From contig JANQQJ010000024.1 in the NCBI GenBank assembly GCA_028284945.1, forward strand, positions 124,001-188,000: a DNA stretch of 64,000 nt, written 5' to 3'. Position 1 is the first letter of the stretch. Each line of letters begins with the position of its first letter. The position numbers and the translations under genes are program-made. This document shows positions 40,980 to 50,335 of this stretch, piece after piece. Source of the DNA: Alphaproteobacteria bacterium. GTDB lineage: Bacteria > Pseudomonadota > Alphaproteobacteria > SMXS01. Under the pieces are notes generated by a model. That model worked only from the letters and a program-made list of their open reading frames with translations, was not told the origin of the DNA and did no database searches.

Positions 40980-43469
40980 CTAGATCGACACCTCTGCCCG
41001 CGGCGCACCGTCTTCCAGGTCGACGCGCGCCCGGCACTCGAAGACTCGTTCCGGATCAGCGCCGAATTCGTCAATCAAGGACTGCCGGGCTGAAATGGTA
41101 CGGGCCTGCGCCAGCGTCACCAAGGCCGCGCGCTCTTCATCTGTCATCGGTTCAGGTGGCGGCGGAACGGCATCTGTAACCGCGGTGCCTGCCGCCTCCA
41201 GCGGTTCTTTAACCACTGGCGCGGCTTCTGCCGCTGCTGCCGCGCGGGCCGCGAGAAAATCCTCATTGGCCGCAACGCCACAGACCGTAATGCTGATCTT
41301 GGGCCGCTTGTCCAACAGATCAGCAACCGTCCTCAACTTGTCGGTCGACCCGGTGACCAGATCATCAGTACCGGGGGCAAAAACCACCGGATCGAATTGC
41401 AGCTTTTTGCCGGACCCGATCTCCGCCAGCAGCATGACCGGGAACACCACCTTCAGCGTGGTTTTAACCGCGTTCCCGATGGCCTTGTTGATCGCCTTGT
41501 TGATGGTCTGTGTCAGGTCAAACTGCGGATCGCCGAGACGCCCGGCAATCGGCACATTGATCTCTATCGTGCCCTGCTTGTCGGACAGCAAATTGACCGC
41601 GGTTTCGATGGGTACATCGGCGGCCTGTTCCAGACTGGACTGCTCGAACTCGTCTAGATCTTCCAACTCGACCTTTTTGATCAGCCAATGGGTCTGCGCG
41701 TCGAGCGCCCCCTGCTGCGACAAGCCGGTGAGTTTGATATCGAGGCGTCCGCTGCGCAGATTGACGCCTAGCGCGGACGCCACATAGGGGGACAGATTGT
41801 GTAGCTCCAGGCCTTCAACGGTGCCGTTAACATTGAAACTCGGTTCAGGCGCGTCGACCGGTGCGATCCAGCCATTGAGTGCAACCTGCGCCTGATCGTT
41901 GATTGCAGCCTCCAATAACAGGGGCGACTGGCGGCTTCCCTGGGCAGTGTCCAGATCCTTAAGTGAAAAACGGTTGATCACGAATATCTGGCGGGCCGGT
42001 GTTGCCAGCGCGCCATCGGCAAAGATCACTGTTGCCGGATCATCAAACGCAATTTCGCCGATCGCGAGCCGCAGCGGCTCTGGTTCGGCCTCCGGATTAC
42101 CGGGCGGCAACCGGTCCAACAGGCCAAGGCCTTCAAACCCGTCACTCCCGCGCCCCAGGTTGACCGCGAGCCCGGAAATCACCGCCGATTCCAGGCTGAT
42201 GCCCCCGTCCGCTGCCATCGCCGGGTTCTTCAGCACGAGCCCTTCAAAAATAGCGAGGGCCGAGTCAGCCTCGTCGAGACCTCTGGCGCCGCGCAGCGAC
42301 ACCTGCGACGCCGATAGCCCCCCGTCAGCAAGATACTGCCACTGCGACACCTCAAGGCGGTCCGCAGCCCCGATGGTGCCACCCCCCGTTAGTCCGGCCT
42401 GAATCGCGGAAAGCGATAAATCGCCCTGGCCGGAAAAAGCACCCTCGGCACTGCCGTCATAGGTGAGCGAAGCCGTCCCTTCGCCGTCCCCCAGCGACGC
42501 GACAAGCTGATCCTGCGCGCCGTCCTGATTGCTGCCGAGCACGATTTGCGCGCCTTGTACGGTCGGCCGGATGTCAGCCTGAAGCGTCAACGCATCCGCC
42601 TGCGTCAGCACAAGGCGCGACAGGTCCACGGACGCAGCCTCTACAGAGACAGCGGTGCCGTCCTGCATGGCCGTTTGCAGCGCGCTGATCGACGCGTTGC
42701 CGCTCGCCTCCAAACGCGTCTGATCGCCAACCGCCGCGGACCCTTCCAGCGCGGCCGTCAACACCCCGGTAACCGTTTGGCCAAGATCGAATCGATCCAA
42801 GGGCAGGTCCGAGACTGCGACATCATACTCCGCGTTGATCTCTTCACCGAACGGACTGATGCGGGCATCGGCTTCCAGGTCCGCGCCTTCGAACCGCGCC
42901 CGCAATCTGATTGTCCCAGGGTTTTCCGGCGTCCAGGTCTTGAAGTTGACGAGATCGAGCTGGTCAAGCTGCAAGGTCCCGGCGACCTGCGGCAGGTTGA
43001 TCTGAACCGTCGAGTCGCGCAGTTCGAGCCGCGATAGGCCCAGCAGCCAGCCACTGCCCTCGCTTTCGCCCTCTTCATTTTGCTCCAGGGCCGGAAGACC
43101 AGACACGGTGATGCGCCCGGAGTCGTCACCACTGATCGTCAGGTTGAGTCCGCGCAAGCTGGCACCGCCAACATCGATCCGCTGTTGCATCAGGGGCGAG
43201 GCCTGCAGAAACAGTTCCAGGCCAGAGAGTGATATGACCTTCTGATCACCGCGCCATATTTCGACCGGCCCGGTTTCAGCGGCCAGGTTGAACAGGTTAA
43301 AACCAACAGACTCGATGCCATCGGCCCGCAAGCCACGCTCTGTCAGTGCCTGGTCTATGGCACCCCGCAGGTACCAGCCCGGCACAAAAGCCAGCGCCAC
43401 AACGATCAAAATGACAGCCGCAAGGCCGCCTGCAAGCCATTTGCGCCTGCGCGATCCCAGTAGAGCCAT
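40980..43469 (-). CDS. DUF748 (AsmA-like) envelope protein
   Basis: 829 residues. One membrane helix near the N-terminus (about 12-32) is followed by a long periplasmic beta-rich region. The DUF748 block is visible at about 560-700 (INVPIAGRLGDPQFDLTQTI, AIGNAVKTTLKVVFPVMLL), then an OmpA-like segment (about 735-760, TDDLVTGSTDKLRTVADLL). DUF748 proteins are AsmA-related and are thought to help move lipids to the outer membrane. A Kazal-type lipoprotein gene follows directly. Confidence 0.88.
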   Translation of the reverse strand: MALLGSRRRKWLAGGLAAVILIVVALAFVPGWYLRGAIDQALTERGLRADGIESVGFNLFNLAAETGPVEIWRGDQKVISLSGLELFLQASPLMQQRIDVGGASLRGLNLTISGDDSGRITVSGLPALEQNEEGESEGSGWLLGLSRLELRDSTVQINLPQVAGTLQLDQLDLVNFKTWTPENPGTIRLRARFEGADLEADARISPFGEEINAEYDVAVSDLPLDRFDLGQTVTGVLTAALEGSAAVGDQTRLEASGNASISALQTAMQDGTAVSVEAASVDLSRLVLTQADALTLQADIRPTVQGAQIVLGSNQDGAQDQLVASLGDGEGTASLTYDGSAEGAFSGQGDLSLSAIQAGLTGGGTIGAADRLEVSQWQYLADGGLSASQVSLRGARGLDEADSALAIFEGLVLKNPAMAADGGISLESAVISGLAVNLGRGSDGFEGLGLLDRLPPGNPEAEPEPLRLAIGEIAFDDPATVIFADGALATPARQIFVINRFSLKDLDTAQGSRQSPLLLEAAINDQAQVALNGWIAPVDAPEPSFNVNGTVEGLELHNLSPYVASALGVNLRSGRLDIKLTGLSQQGALDAQTHWLIKKVELEDLDEFEQSSLEQAADVPIETAVNLLSDKQGTIEINVPIAGRLGDPQFDLTQTINKAINKAIGNAVKTTLKVVFPVMLLAEIGSGKKLQFDPVVFAPGTDDLVTGSTDKLRTVADLLDKRPKISITVCGVAANEDFLAARAAAAAEAAPVVKEPLEAAGTAVTDAVPPPPEPMTDEERAALVTLAQARTISARQSLIDEFGADPERVFECRARVDLEDGAPRAEVSI

Positions 43470-43532
43470 TGTCAGCGCATCCCATGCGCGGTTGCGCTAA
43501 AGTTCGAAATTCGATTCGCCATTTGCAAGAAG

Positions 43533-44951
43533 GTGATCCGCAACGTGGATGCGCGCAACCCCGAGAACGACGATCTGGACGCAAAGAGTGCAATTGCGGG
43601 CCGGATGGACGCGTTGTCGCGGCGCTGGAACCGCCTGACGGGTACCATCCCGCTGCGATTGCTGGGCGACCATGAACGCCGCTTCGCCTATGCGATTCGC
43701 GTGCTGAACGCTGCGGGCCGTGATGTTATTCACGGCAACCTCAACCTCCACGCCATGAGCCTGGTCTACACCACGTTGCTGTCGCTGGTGCCGTTACTGG
43801 CGGTGAGTTTTTCGGTGCTGAAGGGCTTCGGGGTTCACAATCAGATCGAACCGGCTCTGCTGGGGGCGCTAGAGCCGCTAGGCAGCGAAAAAGCAGTTGA
43901 AATCACGGACCAGATCATTGGCTTTGTCGACAACGTCAATGTAGGCGTACTGGGCGGGGTGGGTCTTGCGATCCTGTTCGTTACGATCTTGTCTCTGATG
44001 CGTAAAATCGAAGGCGCGTTCAATAGCTGCTGGCGTGTCGCGCGCGGACGCGGGATCGGCGCCAGTTTCACCACCTATTTGTCGGTCATCCTGATCGGGC
44101 CGGTCCTGGTATTTGCCTCATTGAGCATGACAGCCACACTGGCCAGCAACGACCTTGTAACAGAACTGTCGAAGGTTCCCGCCGTCGACGGCCTGATCGA
44201 TTGGGGCGGACGTCTGATCCCTTATGCGATTCTGCTGGTCGCGTTTACCTTTCTTTATGTCTTCATCCCCAATACGCGGGTGCGGTTATGGCCTGCCTTT
44301 GCCGGCGCGGCGGTTGCGGCCCTGCTTTGGCAGATTGCCAGCTGGGGTTTCGCCGAACTGGTTGCCCAATCCGGTTCCTATGCGATCTATGCCGCGTTCG
44401 CGACCTTGGTGATTTTCATGTTCTGGCTCTATGTCAGCTGGATGATTCTGCTGTTTGGCGCCAGCCTGGGCTTCTATGTGCAAAAGCCGCAATACGCGTC
44501 CGTTTCCCTGGGCGAACTGAAACTCAGCGCCCGGGCGCGCGAGACCATCGCCCTGGCCCTGATGCGTGAGATCGCTGATCAGTTCTACAATGGCAACAAA
44601 GGCTGGACGGTCAGTGCGCTGGCAGAACGGCTGGACGTTCCCGACGCCGCGGTGGACTGGACGGTCAACGCGCTGGTCAATGGCGGGCTTCTGATCGAAA
44701 CACAGCAGACCCCGACCATGCTGGTGCCCGCCCGGGCGCCAGATCAGGTGCCCATTAGCGATGTTATTGAATTGATCCGGACGGCCGATGATACCGGGGC
44801 AACGTCGAACCTGCCGCTCCCGAAGGATTCGCAAGCCGCCCAAATTCTGGCCGAGCTGTCCAAGGCGCGCGAGACAGCGCTTGAGGGACGGACGGTCCGG
44901 TCGCTTGCCGATTCTCAAAACGACGATCAGCTCAAAGATAGGTCTCCCTAA
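43533..44951 (+). CDS. YihY/BrkB-family inner-membrane protein
   Basis: 472 residues with about six membrane helices (about 70-330) and the family pattern AMSLVYTTLLSLVPLLAVSF at the first helix, then LMRKIEGAFNSCWRV and FWLYVSWMILLFGASLG. The C-terminal part (about 345-420) looks like a winged-helix module (WTVSALAERLDVPDAAVDW), as in other BrkB proteins with a cytosolic tail. Function of the family is unsettled. The GTG at 43533 has no good ribosome site; an ATG at 43605 is an alternative that keeps all helices. Confidence 0.88.
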   Translation: MIRNVDARNPENDDLDAKSAIAGRMDALSRRWNRLTGTIPLRLLGDHERRFAYAIRVLNAAGRDVIHGNLNLHAMSLVYTTLLSLVPLLAVSFSVLKGFGVHNQIEPALLGALEPLGSEKAVEITDQIIGFVDNVNVGVLGGVGLAILFVTILSLMRKIEGAFNSCWRVARGRGIGASFTTYLSVILIGPVLVFASLSMTATLASNDLVTELSKVPAVDGLIDWGGRLIPYAILLVAFTFLYVFIPNTRVRLWPAFAGAAVAALLWQIASWGFAELVAQSGSYAIYAAFATLVIFMFWLYVSWMILLFGASLGFYVQKPQYASVSLGELKLSARARETIALALMREIADQFYNGNKGWTVSALAERLDVPDAAVDWTVNALVNGGLLIETQQTPTMLVPARAPDQVPISDVIELIRTADDTGATSNLPLPKDSQAAQILAELSKARETALEGRTVRSLADSQNDDQLKDRSP

Positions 44952-44957
44952 CCCACG

Positions 44958-46034
44958 TCAGCGACCAACAGTGGTGGGTGCAAGTGCCTTAATCCGCACG
45001 ACATAAAACGGCGGCTCAGACTCATTGATCCCACCATTCATCATCGGTGACGTATCGAGCCGGTTAACCGTGGCGTAGACATAGCCACCTGGCCCCACGC
45101 TCAAACCGTCGGTCCAGTCGAGCTTGTCCGCATCAGACGCCAGCAGCTCATAGCTGCCATCCGCCCGCGTTACGCCTAAACCCTGAGCCCCGACATCGGT
45201 GATGTAAACATTGCCCGCATCATCGACCGTGATGCCGCCGCTGACAGGCTTGTCCCCATAGCGCTCGATGCGCGCGGCCAGCCCCTCATCGCTCAACGAC
45301 CGGTCGAGCACCTCGGTCACCTTGACCCGGTAGATGGCCGTGCCGCTCATCGAGCCGAAATAGAGCCATTCTTCATCAGGGCTGATGCTGATGGGGTTGA
45401 TCCCAACCCGTGGTTCAACGATGGAACCGTCGGGCATCTCGAACTGAAGCCGCCGGCCCGCGATCACCGAGGGAACATCTTCCGGCTGCAAGGCGTTCTG
45501 ACCCCGGAGGCGCCTGAATTGCTCGCCAGACTGAAGGTCGACCACGACCAGAGTCGATTGGCCGCCAATGTTGGGATCGGCAATGAAGATCGCCTGATGT
45601 TTCGACGCCACCGCAAGATCATTGTGGAATGTGGCGGAGTCGGTGGCCTGATCATCCATCATGATCGTTCGCACGGCCTTGCCGGTGGCGAGATCAACTT
45701 CTACCAGCTTCGGTGTTGCATCCGGGTCTGTGCGGGCATTGTCTAGCAGCCACAGATTTCCTGTTACCGCATCGACCCGCAGACCCAATACCGAGACAAG
45801 GTCCAGATCGTCAGCGAATGGCACTGACGTCCCATCAACAATCTCGACAATATTCGTGCTTGGGCCATAAGCCTGATGCAGGCTAACGAAAATTCGGCCG
45901 GCCGCTGAAACCGCGATATTGCCCGGTGCCTCGTCCATGACAGCGGCCACCTCAATGGCAGCCTCGGCAAACACGTCGCTTGATGCAAATGAGATGACGA
46001 AAGCGGCCAATAGGGCCGGGAGGGAATGACGCAT
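44958..46034 (-). CDS. Major royal jelly protein / yellow-related secreted protein
   Basis: 358 residues with a signal peptide (about 1-22). The remainder is a six-bladed beta-propeller of the MRJP family (LGLRVDAVTGNLWLLDNAR, ISPDEEWLYFGSMSGTAIYR, VSGGITVDDAGNVYITD). Bacterial members are of unknown role and distantly related to lactonases and dopachrome-converting enzymes. The ATG at 46034 follows GTGGATTTCCAT; a GTG four codons earlier is possible. It lies on the same strand directly after the putative glycosyltransferase gene. Confidence 0.85.
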   Translation of the reverse strand: MRHSLPALLAAFVISFASSDVFAEAAIEVAAVMDEAPGNIAVSAAGRIFVSLHQAYGPSTNIVEIVDGTSVPFADDLDLVSVLGLRVDAVTGNLWLLDNARTDPDATPKLVEVDLATGKAVRTIMMDDQATDSATFHNDLAVASKHQAIFIADPNIGGQSTLVVVDLQSGEQFRRLRGQNALQPEDVPSVIAGRRLQFEMPDGSIVEPRVGINPISISPDEEWLYFGSMSGTAIYRVKVTEVLDRSLSDEGLAARIERYGDKPVSGGITVDDAGNVYITDVGAQGLGVTRADGSYELLASDADKLDWTDGLSVGPGGYVYATVNRLDTSPMMNGGINESEPPFYVVRIKALAPTTVGR

Positions 46035-46048
46035 ATGGAAATCCACAA

Positions 46049-47008
46049 TCAGGTCGAGGGCATGAGACGCCGGATCTCGGTCTCACTCAGCCTTTGATAG
46101 AGGCCACCATCGTAGCGATAGGTGCCGAAGAAGTGCAGGAACGCGGCGTCCGTAGGATCGATATTAGGCTGATAACACGAATATTTGGGTTGCGGCAAAA
46201 CCACGGCATCGGGGGCATTGGCAATTAGATAGTTTGAGGCCACTTGCTCTGATCCCCAGTCGTGCCAGCGTGGACCCAGCGCAGCCTCAACCTCTTGCGA
46301 AAAATCTTCGGCCTGGTTGCGCGTCACCGACCCTTTAGCAAAGCCCGCAAAGCCAGCTGATCCGCGGACATATCGGCGCTCATCCGCGTTAGGAAGTTGT
46401 TCAAACAACGCCTCCGCCTGAACCTGAAGCGTGTCGATGCCCTGATCTTCAATCCACTCCCGGACCAGGGGTGAAATAGACGACAAGGATGCAATCTCGG
46501 ACCCCCTGGGGGTCCCCAATGTAAATGACTGGTTCGCCGAATAGAGCTGAGCGATCTCGTCAACGGCGCCAAGGGTGACCGTATCTGCGTCGACCTGCAC
46601 AACGTAATTGCCGGAAAGCCGGTCAACTATTGCCAGCAGCCGCTCCCAGCAGCCCCCGCGAGGGCAAGCCCCAACGGGAATATCTGCAGCCATCGCATAC
46701 TCGACACCACCCAAGTGATGATCCAGCACGCTACGGTCTTCGCCGGTCAGAGTTCCATCGTCGACGATGACGACCCGCCCCTCGCCAATTCGGCTGTAGA
46801 GCGATTTGATCGCCACCAGATAGGGAATGATATCCCGGTGGCACATCATGCTGAGAAAGCGCAGCGGCGCGTCCTTAATATCAAGCGGCGGTGTATTGAG
46901 AATGCCGGCACAGGCCCTGTCATAGGCCTTGCGGTCCCGGTCAGGTCCAAGAAAACGCCGCTTTAGCGCACCAATCATCGAAAATTTCCCAGCCACCCAG
47001 AGGGACAT
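46049..47008 (-). CDS. Putative GT-A-fold glycosyltransferase
   Basis: 319 residues. No family is certain. A strand-DAD motif (VVQVDADTV, Asp140-Ala-Asp142) preceded by CPRGGCWERLLAIVDRL fits a nucleotide-sugar-binding GT-A fold, and HDWGSEQVASNY with a distal HFFGTYR resembles acceptor and metal-binding histidines. No signal peptide or membrane helix. The ATG at 47008 has CAGGA six bases upstream. Fifteen bases separate it from the royal-jelly-like gene, so both are probably one transcript. A non-glycosyltransferase role cannot be excluded. Confidence 0.6.
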   Translation of the reverse strand: MSLWVAGKFSMIGALKRRFLGPDRDRKAYDRACAGILNTPPLDIKDAPLRFLSMMCHRDIIPYLVAIKSLYSRIGEGRVVIVDDGTLTGEDRSVLDHHLGGVEYAMAADIPVGACPRGGCWERLLAIVDRLSGNYVVQVDADTVTLGAVDEIAQLYSANQSFTLGTPRGSEIASLSSISPLVREWIEDQGIDTLQVQAEALFEQLPNADERRYVRGSAGFAGFAKGSVTRNQAEDFSQEVEAALGPRWHDWGSEQVASNYLIANAPDAVVLPQPKYSCYQPNIDPTDAAFLHFFGTYRYDGGLYQRLSETEIRRLMPST

Positions 47009-47152
47009 GCTTGTCCTGGCGCCGACTATAGGAGTCGTTGGCGGCACCGTCCAATGCCAGTCCGCCCAACACCACTCCGGTTGACAAGTTTCTGCCCGAC
47101 CAGCCTAATGCGCGGACGATCAGCAAGAAGCTGACGCCGACAGGAGACTCCC

Positions 47153-48199
47153 ATGAAGAATCAAGCCATCACCATTTTTGGCGCACCGCTGGAAGAGATC
47201 GATACAGAGGTCCCGACACCACAGGGCACCGAAGTCCTCCTGAAAGTCACGCACTGCGGTGTCTGTCACTCGGATGTACATATACACGATGGCTATTTCG
47301 ATATGGGTGGGGGCAATAAGCTGGAAATGGGGCGTCTGCCGCTGCCCTTTACCATGGGCCATGAAATTCAGGGCAAGGTCGCGGCTGTCGGGCCAGACGT
47401 AACCACCGTTAAGGAAGGAGACAGCCGGGTGGCGTTCCCGTGGATCGGCTGCGGCGACTGTCCGGTCTGTGCCCGTGGCGACGAAATCTATTGCAATGCG
47501 CCGCGCCAGTTGGGCTGCAACGTCAATGGCGGTTATGCCGAATATGTCCTGGTGCCGCATGAACGCTATTTGCTGGACTATACCGGGATTCCGGAGGGCT
47601 TGGCTGCCACCTATATGTGTTCGGGCCTGACAGCATTTGGCGCGCTCAAAAAACTGGGCCGTGTGACAAAGGACGACCCGATTCTGATCGTCGGGTTGGG
47701 CGGCGTCGGCATGATGGGCGTTCAGTTCGCCAAGGCCATGTTCGGACAGGCCCCCTTGGTTGCCGATATCAGCCAGGACAAACTCGACGAAGCGCTAAAG
47801 AACGGGGCCGCTGAGGCCTTTGATGCCAGCGACCCTAAAGTGGCCAAGGCCATCAAAGCGGCCACCGGCGGCGGCGTTCAAGGCGCGGTCGACTTCGTTG
47901 GTGCCGAAAGTTCATTTGCATTGGCGAACGGCACCCTGCGCAAGGGCGGCACCGCCGTCGTTGTCGGCCTGTTTGGTGGCGCGTTTTCCATGCCAATCCC
48001 GATGCTGCCCTTTACCGCGACATCCATCCGGGGGTCTTTTGTCGGCACGCTGGAAGAAGCCAAGGAAATGCTGGAACTGGTCAAAGGCGGTGCGGTTGAA
48101 CCCATTCCGGTCACGGAGCGGCCATTGGCACAGGCCAACCAGACGCTTGATGACCTGCGCAGCGGCAATATTGTAGGGCGCGTGGTTCTGAGGCCATAG
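47153..48199 (+). CDS. Zinc-dependent alcohol dehydrogenase (MDR family)
   Basis: 348 residues. Catalytic zinc ligands Cys38 (CGVCHSDVH) and His70 (MGHE), structural zinc cysteines 100, 103, 106 and 114 (CGDCPVCARGDEIYC), and the Rossmann loop GLGGVGMMG are seen. It oxidises primary or secondary alcohols with NAD(P). AGGAGACTCCC precedes the ATG. It is followed after eleven bases by a MAPEG gene and then by the CYP153-like P450, so an alcohol made by that enzyme is a plausible substrate. Confidence 0.93.
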   Translation: MKNQAITIFGAPLEEIDTEVPTPQGTEVLLKVTHCGVCHSDVHIHDGYFDMGGGNKLEMGRLPLPFTMGHEIQGKVAAVGPDVTTVKEGDSRVAFPWIGCGDCPVCARGDEIYCNAPRQLGCNVNGGYAEYVLVPHERYLLDYTGIPEGLAATYMCSGLTAFGALKKLGRVTKDDPILIVGLGGVGMMGVQFAKAMFGQAPLVADISQDKLDEALKNGAAEAFDASDPKVAKAIKAATGGGVQGAVDFVGAESSFALANGTLRKGGTAVVVGLFGGAFSMPIPMLPFTATSIRGSFVGTLEEAKEMLELVKGGAVEPIPVTERPLAQANQTLDDLRSGNIVGRVVLRP

Positions 48200-48210
48200 G
48201 GAGCACCCTC

Positions 48211-48621
48211 TTGACACCATCTCTAATCGCGCTGGCGCTTTATGGTCTGTGGACCATTTTTCTAACGCTGCATATCGCCGCCCTGCGGACCGTCATCACA
48301 ACAAAGGGTCAAAAAGCAGCCAACGCGTTCGCGCCCGGCGCGGAGGATCTGGGCGGCTATTCCCAACGCCTGGCCCGGGCACACGCCAATTGCTATGAAA
48401 ACCTGCCGGTCTTTGGCGCCATTATCGGCGCGGCCATCCTGAGCGGCCAGGGCGCCATCTCTGACCAATGGGCAATGTGGATCCTCTATGCCCGCGTCGC
48501 CCAATCGCTCGTGCACCTGGCGACCACCAGCGTACCCGGCGTGATGATCCGGTTCGCGCTTTATCTGGTGCAGGCTGTACTGCTGATTATAATCACGCTG
48601 CAGCTGCTTGGCGTTTTCTAG
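48211..48621 (+). CDS. MAPEG-family membrane protein
   Basis: 136 residues, four predicted membrane helices. The family motif is present as RLARAHANCYENLPVFGAI (about 51-69). MAPEG proteins act on glutathione conjugates or lipid hydroperoxides, though most bacterial ones are uncharacterised. The start is a TTG at 48211 with AGGGAG eight bases upstream and no ATG that would keep the first helix. It follows the alcohol dehydrogenase closely and is probably co-transcribed. Confidence 0.85.
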   Translation: MTPSLIALALYGLWTIFLTLHIAALRTVITTKGQKAANAFAPGAEDLGGYSQRLARAHANCYENLPVFGAIIGAAILSGQGAISDQWAMWILYARVAQSLVHLATTSVPGVMIRFALYLVQAVLLIIITLQLLGVF

Positions 48622-48665
48622 CATCGACTCTCAGCGGCGAAGCTGGCATATTTTCGAAAGTAATT

Positions 48666-48690
48666 TACCACCTGGAAACATAGGTGGATA
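48666..48690 (+). promoter_or_regulatory. Inverted repeat upstream of the CYP153-like gene
   Basis: CCACCT-8-AGGTGG (48668-48687) is a perfect six-base inverted repeat with near-symmetric flanks (TTTA before, ATAA after). It lies 29 bases upstream of the P450 start and is a candidate operator for an inducible alkane or fatty-acid response. No convincing -35/-10 pair is visible around it. Confidence 0.45.
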
Positions 48691-48715
48691 ATCCGCCTTT
48701 TTGGGAGAGCCTGCC

Positions 48716-49978
48716 ATGTCGACAGCCGCAGCAGAAGTCAACGACGTCAACTCGATCCCGCTGGATGAGATGAATGTCAGCAACCCGGCGCTTTTCCAGC
48801 AGAATGTTATCGAGCCCTATTTCGACCGGCTGCGCGCGGAAGACCCGGTACATTACTGCCCCGACAGCGCCTATGGCCCGTACTGGTCCGTGACCAGATA
48901 CAAGGACATTATGGAGGTGGACATCAATCACAAGGTGTTCTCTTCCAAGTCCAGCCTGGGCGGCATTACCATTGCCGATCCAAAGGACCGCGGTCCCGGC
49001 AACGACTTCGAACTCCCAATGTTCATCGCCATGGACCCGCCCAAGCATGACGAGCAACGCAAGGTGGTCAGCCCCATTGTCGGCCCGGGCAACCTGGCCA
49101 AGATGGAAGACACGATCCGCGAGCGGGCCGGAGAAATCCTGGACTCGTTGCCAGTGGGTGAAGATATCGACTGGGTCGATCTGGTCTCTATCGAACTCAC
49201 CACCATGACGCTGGCCACCCTGTTCGATTTCCCCTGGGAAGACAGGCGCAAACTGACCCGGTGGTCGGACGTTGCCACGGCGACGCCAGAATCCGGCATT
49301 GTCGAAAGCTGGGACCAGCGCCGCGAAGAACTGTTCGAATGCGCCAATTATTTCAAAACCCTGTGGGATGAGCGGATCAATGCCGAACCCAAAAACGATC
49401 TGATCTCGATGATGGCGCATTCCCCGGCAACGCGGGACATGCCCTATATGGAATTCCTAGGGAATCTCGTTTTGTTGATCGTTGGCGGCAACGACACGAC
49501 ACGCAATTCGATCAGCGGTGCGGTACTGGCGCTGAATGAAAATCCGGACGAATACCAGAAACTGATCGACGATCCATCATTGATGCCTAGCATGATTTCC
49601 GAAGTGATCCGCTGGCAGACGCCGCTGGCGCATATGCGCCGCACGGCGGTTGCGGACTATGAGCTGGGTGGCAAACAGATCAAATCCGGCGACAAGGTCA
49701 TTATGTGGTACCTGTCCGGCAACCGCGACGATACCGAGATCGACCGGCCCTACGATTTCATCATCGACCGGGAAAACCCGCGCAAGCACTTGGCCTTTGG
49801 CTTCGGGATTCACCGCTGCGTTGGCAACCGGCTGGCCGAACAGCAGCTGCGGATAATCTGGGAAGAGATCATGAAGCGGTTTAGCCGCGTCGAGGTGGTG
49901 GGCGAGCCCGAGCGGGTCTTCTCCAACTTTGTGCGCGGCTACAAGACCCTTCCTGTGCGCCTGCACCCCAAGACCTAG
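48716..49978 (+). CDS. CYP153-like cytochrome P450 (alkane/fatty-acid omega-hydroxylase)
   Basis: 420 residues. The I-helix GGNDTTRNS (257-265) with Arg after the Thr pair, the K-helix EVIRWQTPLAHMRRTA (E296, R299), KSGDKVIMWYLSGNRD and the heme loop FGFGIHRCVGNRLAE (Cys368) are the distinctive CYP153 pattern, a family of soluble terminal alkane hydroxylases. The ATG at 48716 follows GGGAGAGCC. A [2Fe-2S] ferredoxin gene follows after eight bases. No AlkB-type membrane hydroxylase is in the window. Substrate could be medium-chain alkanes, alcohols or terpenes such as limonene. Confidence 0.9.
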   Translation: MSTAAAEVNDVNSIPLDEMNVSNPALFQQNVIEPYFDRLRAEDPVHYCPDSAYGPYWSVTRYKDIMEVDINHKVFSSKSSLGGITIADPKDRGPGNDFELPMFIAMDPPKHDEQRKVVSPIVGPGNLAKMEDTIRERAGEILDSLPVGEDIDWVDLVSIELTTMTLATLFDFPWEDRRKLTRWSDVATATPESGIVESWDQRREELFECANYFKTLWDERINAEPKNDLISMMAHSPATRDMPYMEFLGNLVLLIVGGNDTTRNSISGAVLALNENPDEYQKLIDDPSLMPSMISEVIRWQTPLAHMRRTAVADYELGGKQIKSGDKVIMWYLSGNRDDTEIDRPYDFIIDRENPRKHLAFGFGIHRCVGNRLAEQQLRIIWEEIMKRFSRVEVVGEPERVFSNFVRGYKTLPVRLHPKT

Positions 49979-49986
49979 AGCGCAGT

Positions 49987-50313
49987 ATGCCGGAAGTCAT
50001 ATTCAAGCAGCCGGACGGCACAACCAACGTTGTCGAGGCAGATCTAGGATCGAATTTGCGCGAGGCCGCAGTGCAGAACGATGTGCCGGGAATCGATGGC
50101 GATTGCGGTGGGGCGTGTGCGTGTGCCACCTGCCACGTCTATGTGACGCCGGAATGGATCGGCAAAACGGGGACTGTCGAACCCGACAGCATGGAAGAAA
50201 GCCTGCTGCAATTCGCTGACGACTGCCGCGACAACAGCCGGTTGGGCTGTCAGGTTGAAGTCACTGAGGCACTGGACGGCATAGTGGTCGAAGTGCCTCT
50301 CGGCCAGCATTAG
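49987..50313 (+). CDS. [2Fe-2S] ferredoxin (adrenodoxin/putidaredoxin type)
   Basis: 108 residues. Cys40, Cys46, Cys49 and Cys88 form the C-x5-C-x2-C...C cluster pattern; an extra Cys44 lies between. SRLGCQVEV is the usual C-terminal ligand segment. Its place eight bases after the CYP153-like gene identifies it as that enzyme's electron donor. The reductase for it is not adjacent; the FprA-like reductase at 25451-26755 is the only candidate in the window. Confidence 0.95.
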   Translation: MPEVIFKQPDGTTNVVEADLGSNLREAAVQNDVPGIDGDCGGACACATCHVYVTPEWIGKTGTVEPDSMEESLLQFADDCRDNSRLGCQVEVTEALDGIVVEVPLGQH

Positions 50314-50335
50314 AGCGTCTTCAGAAACCACCCAG

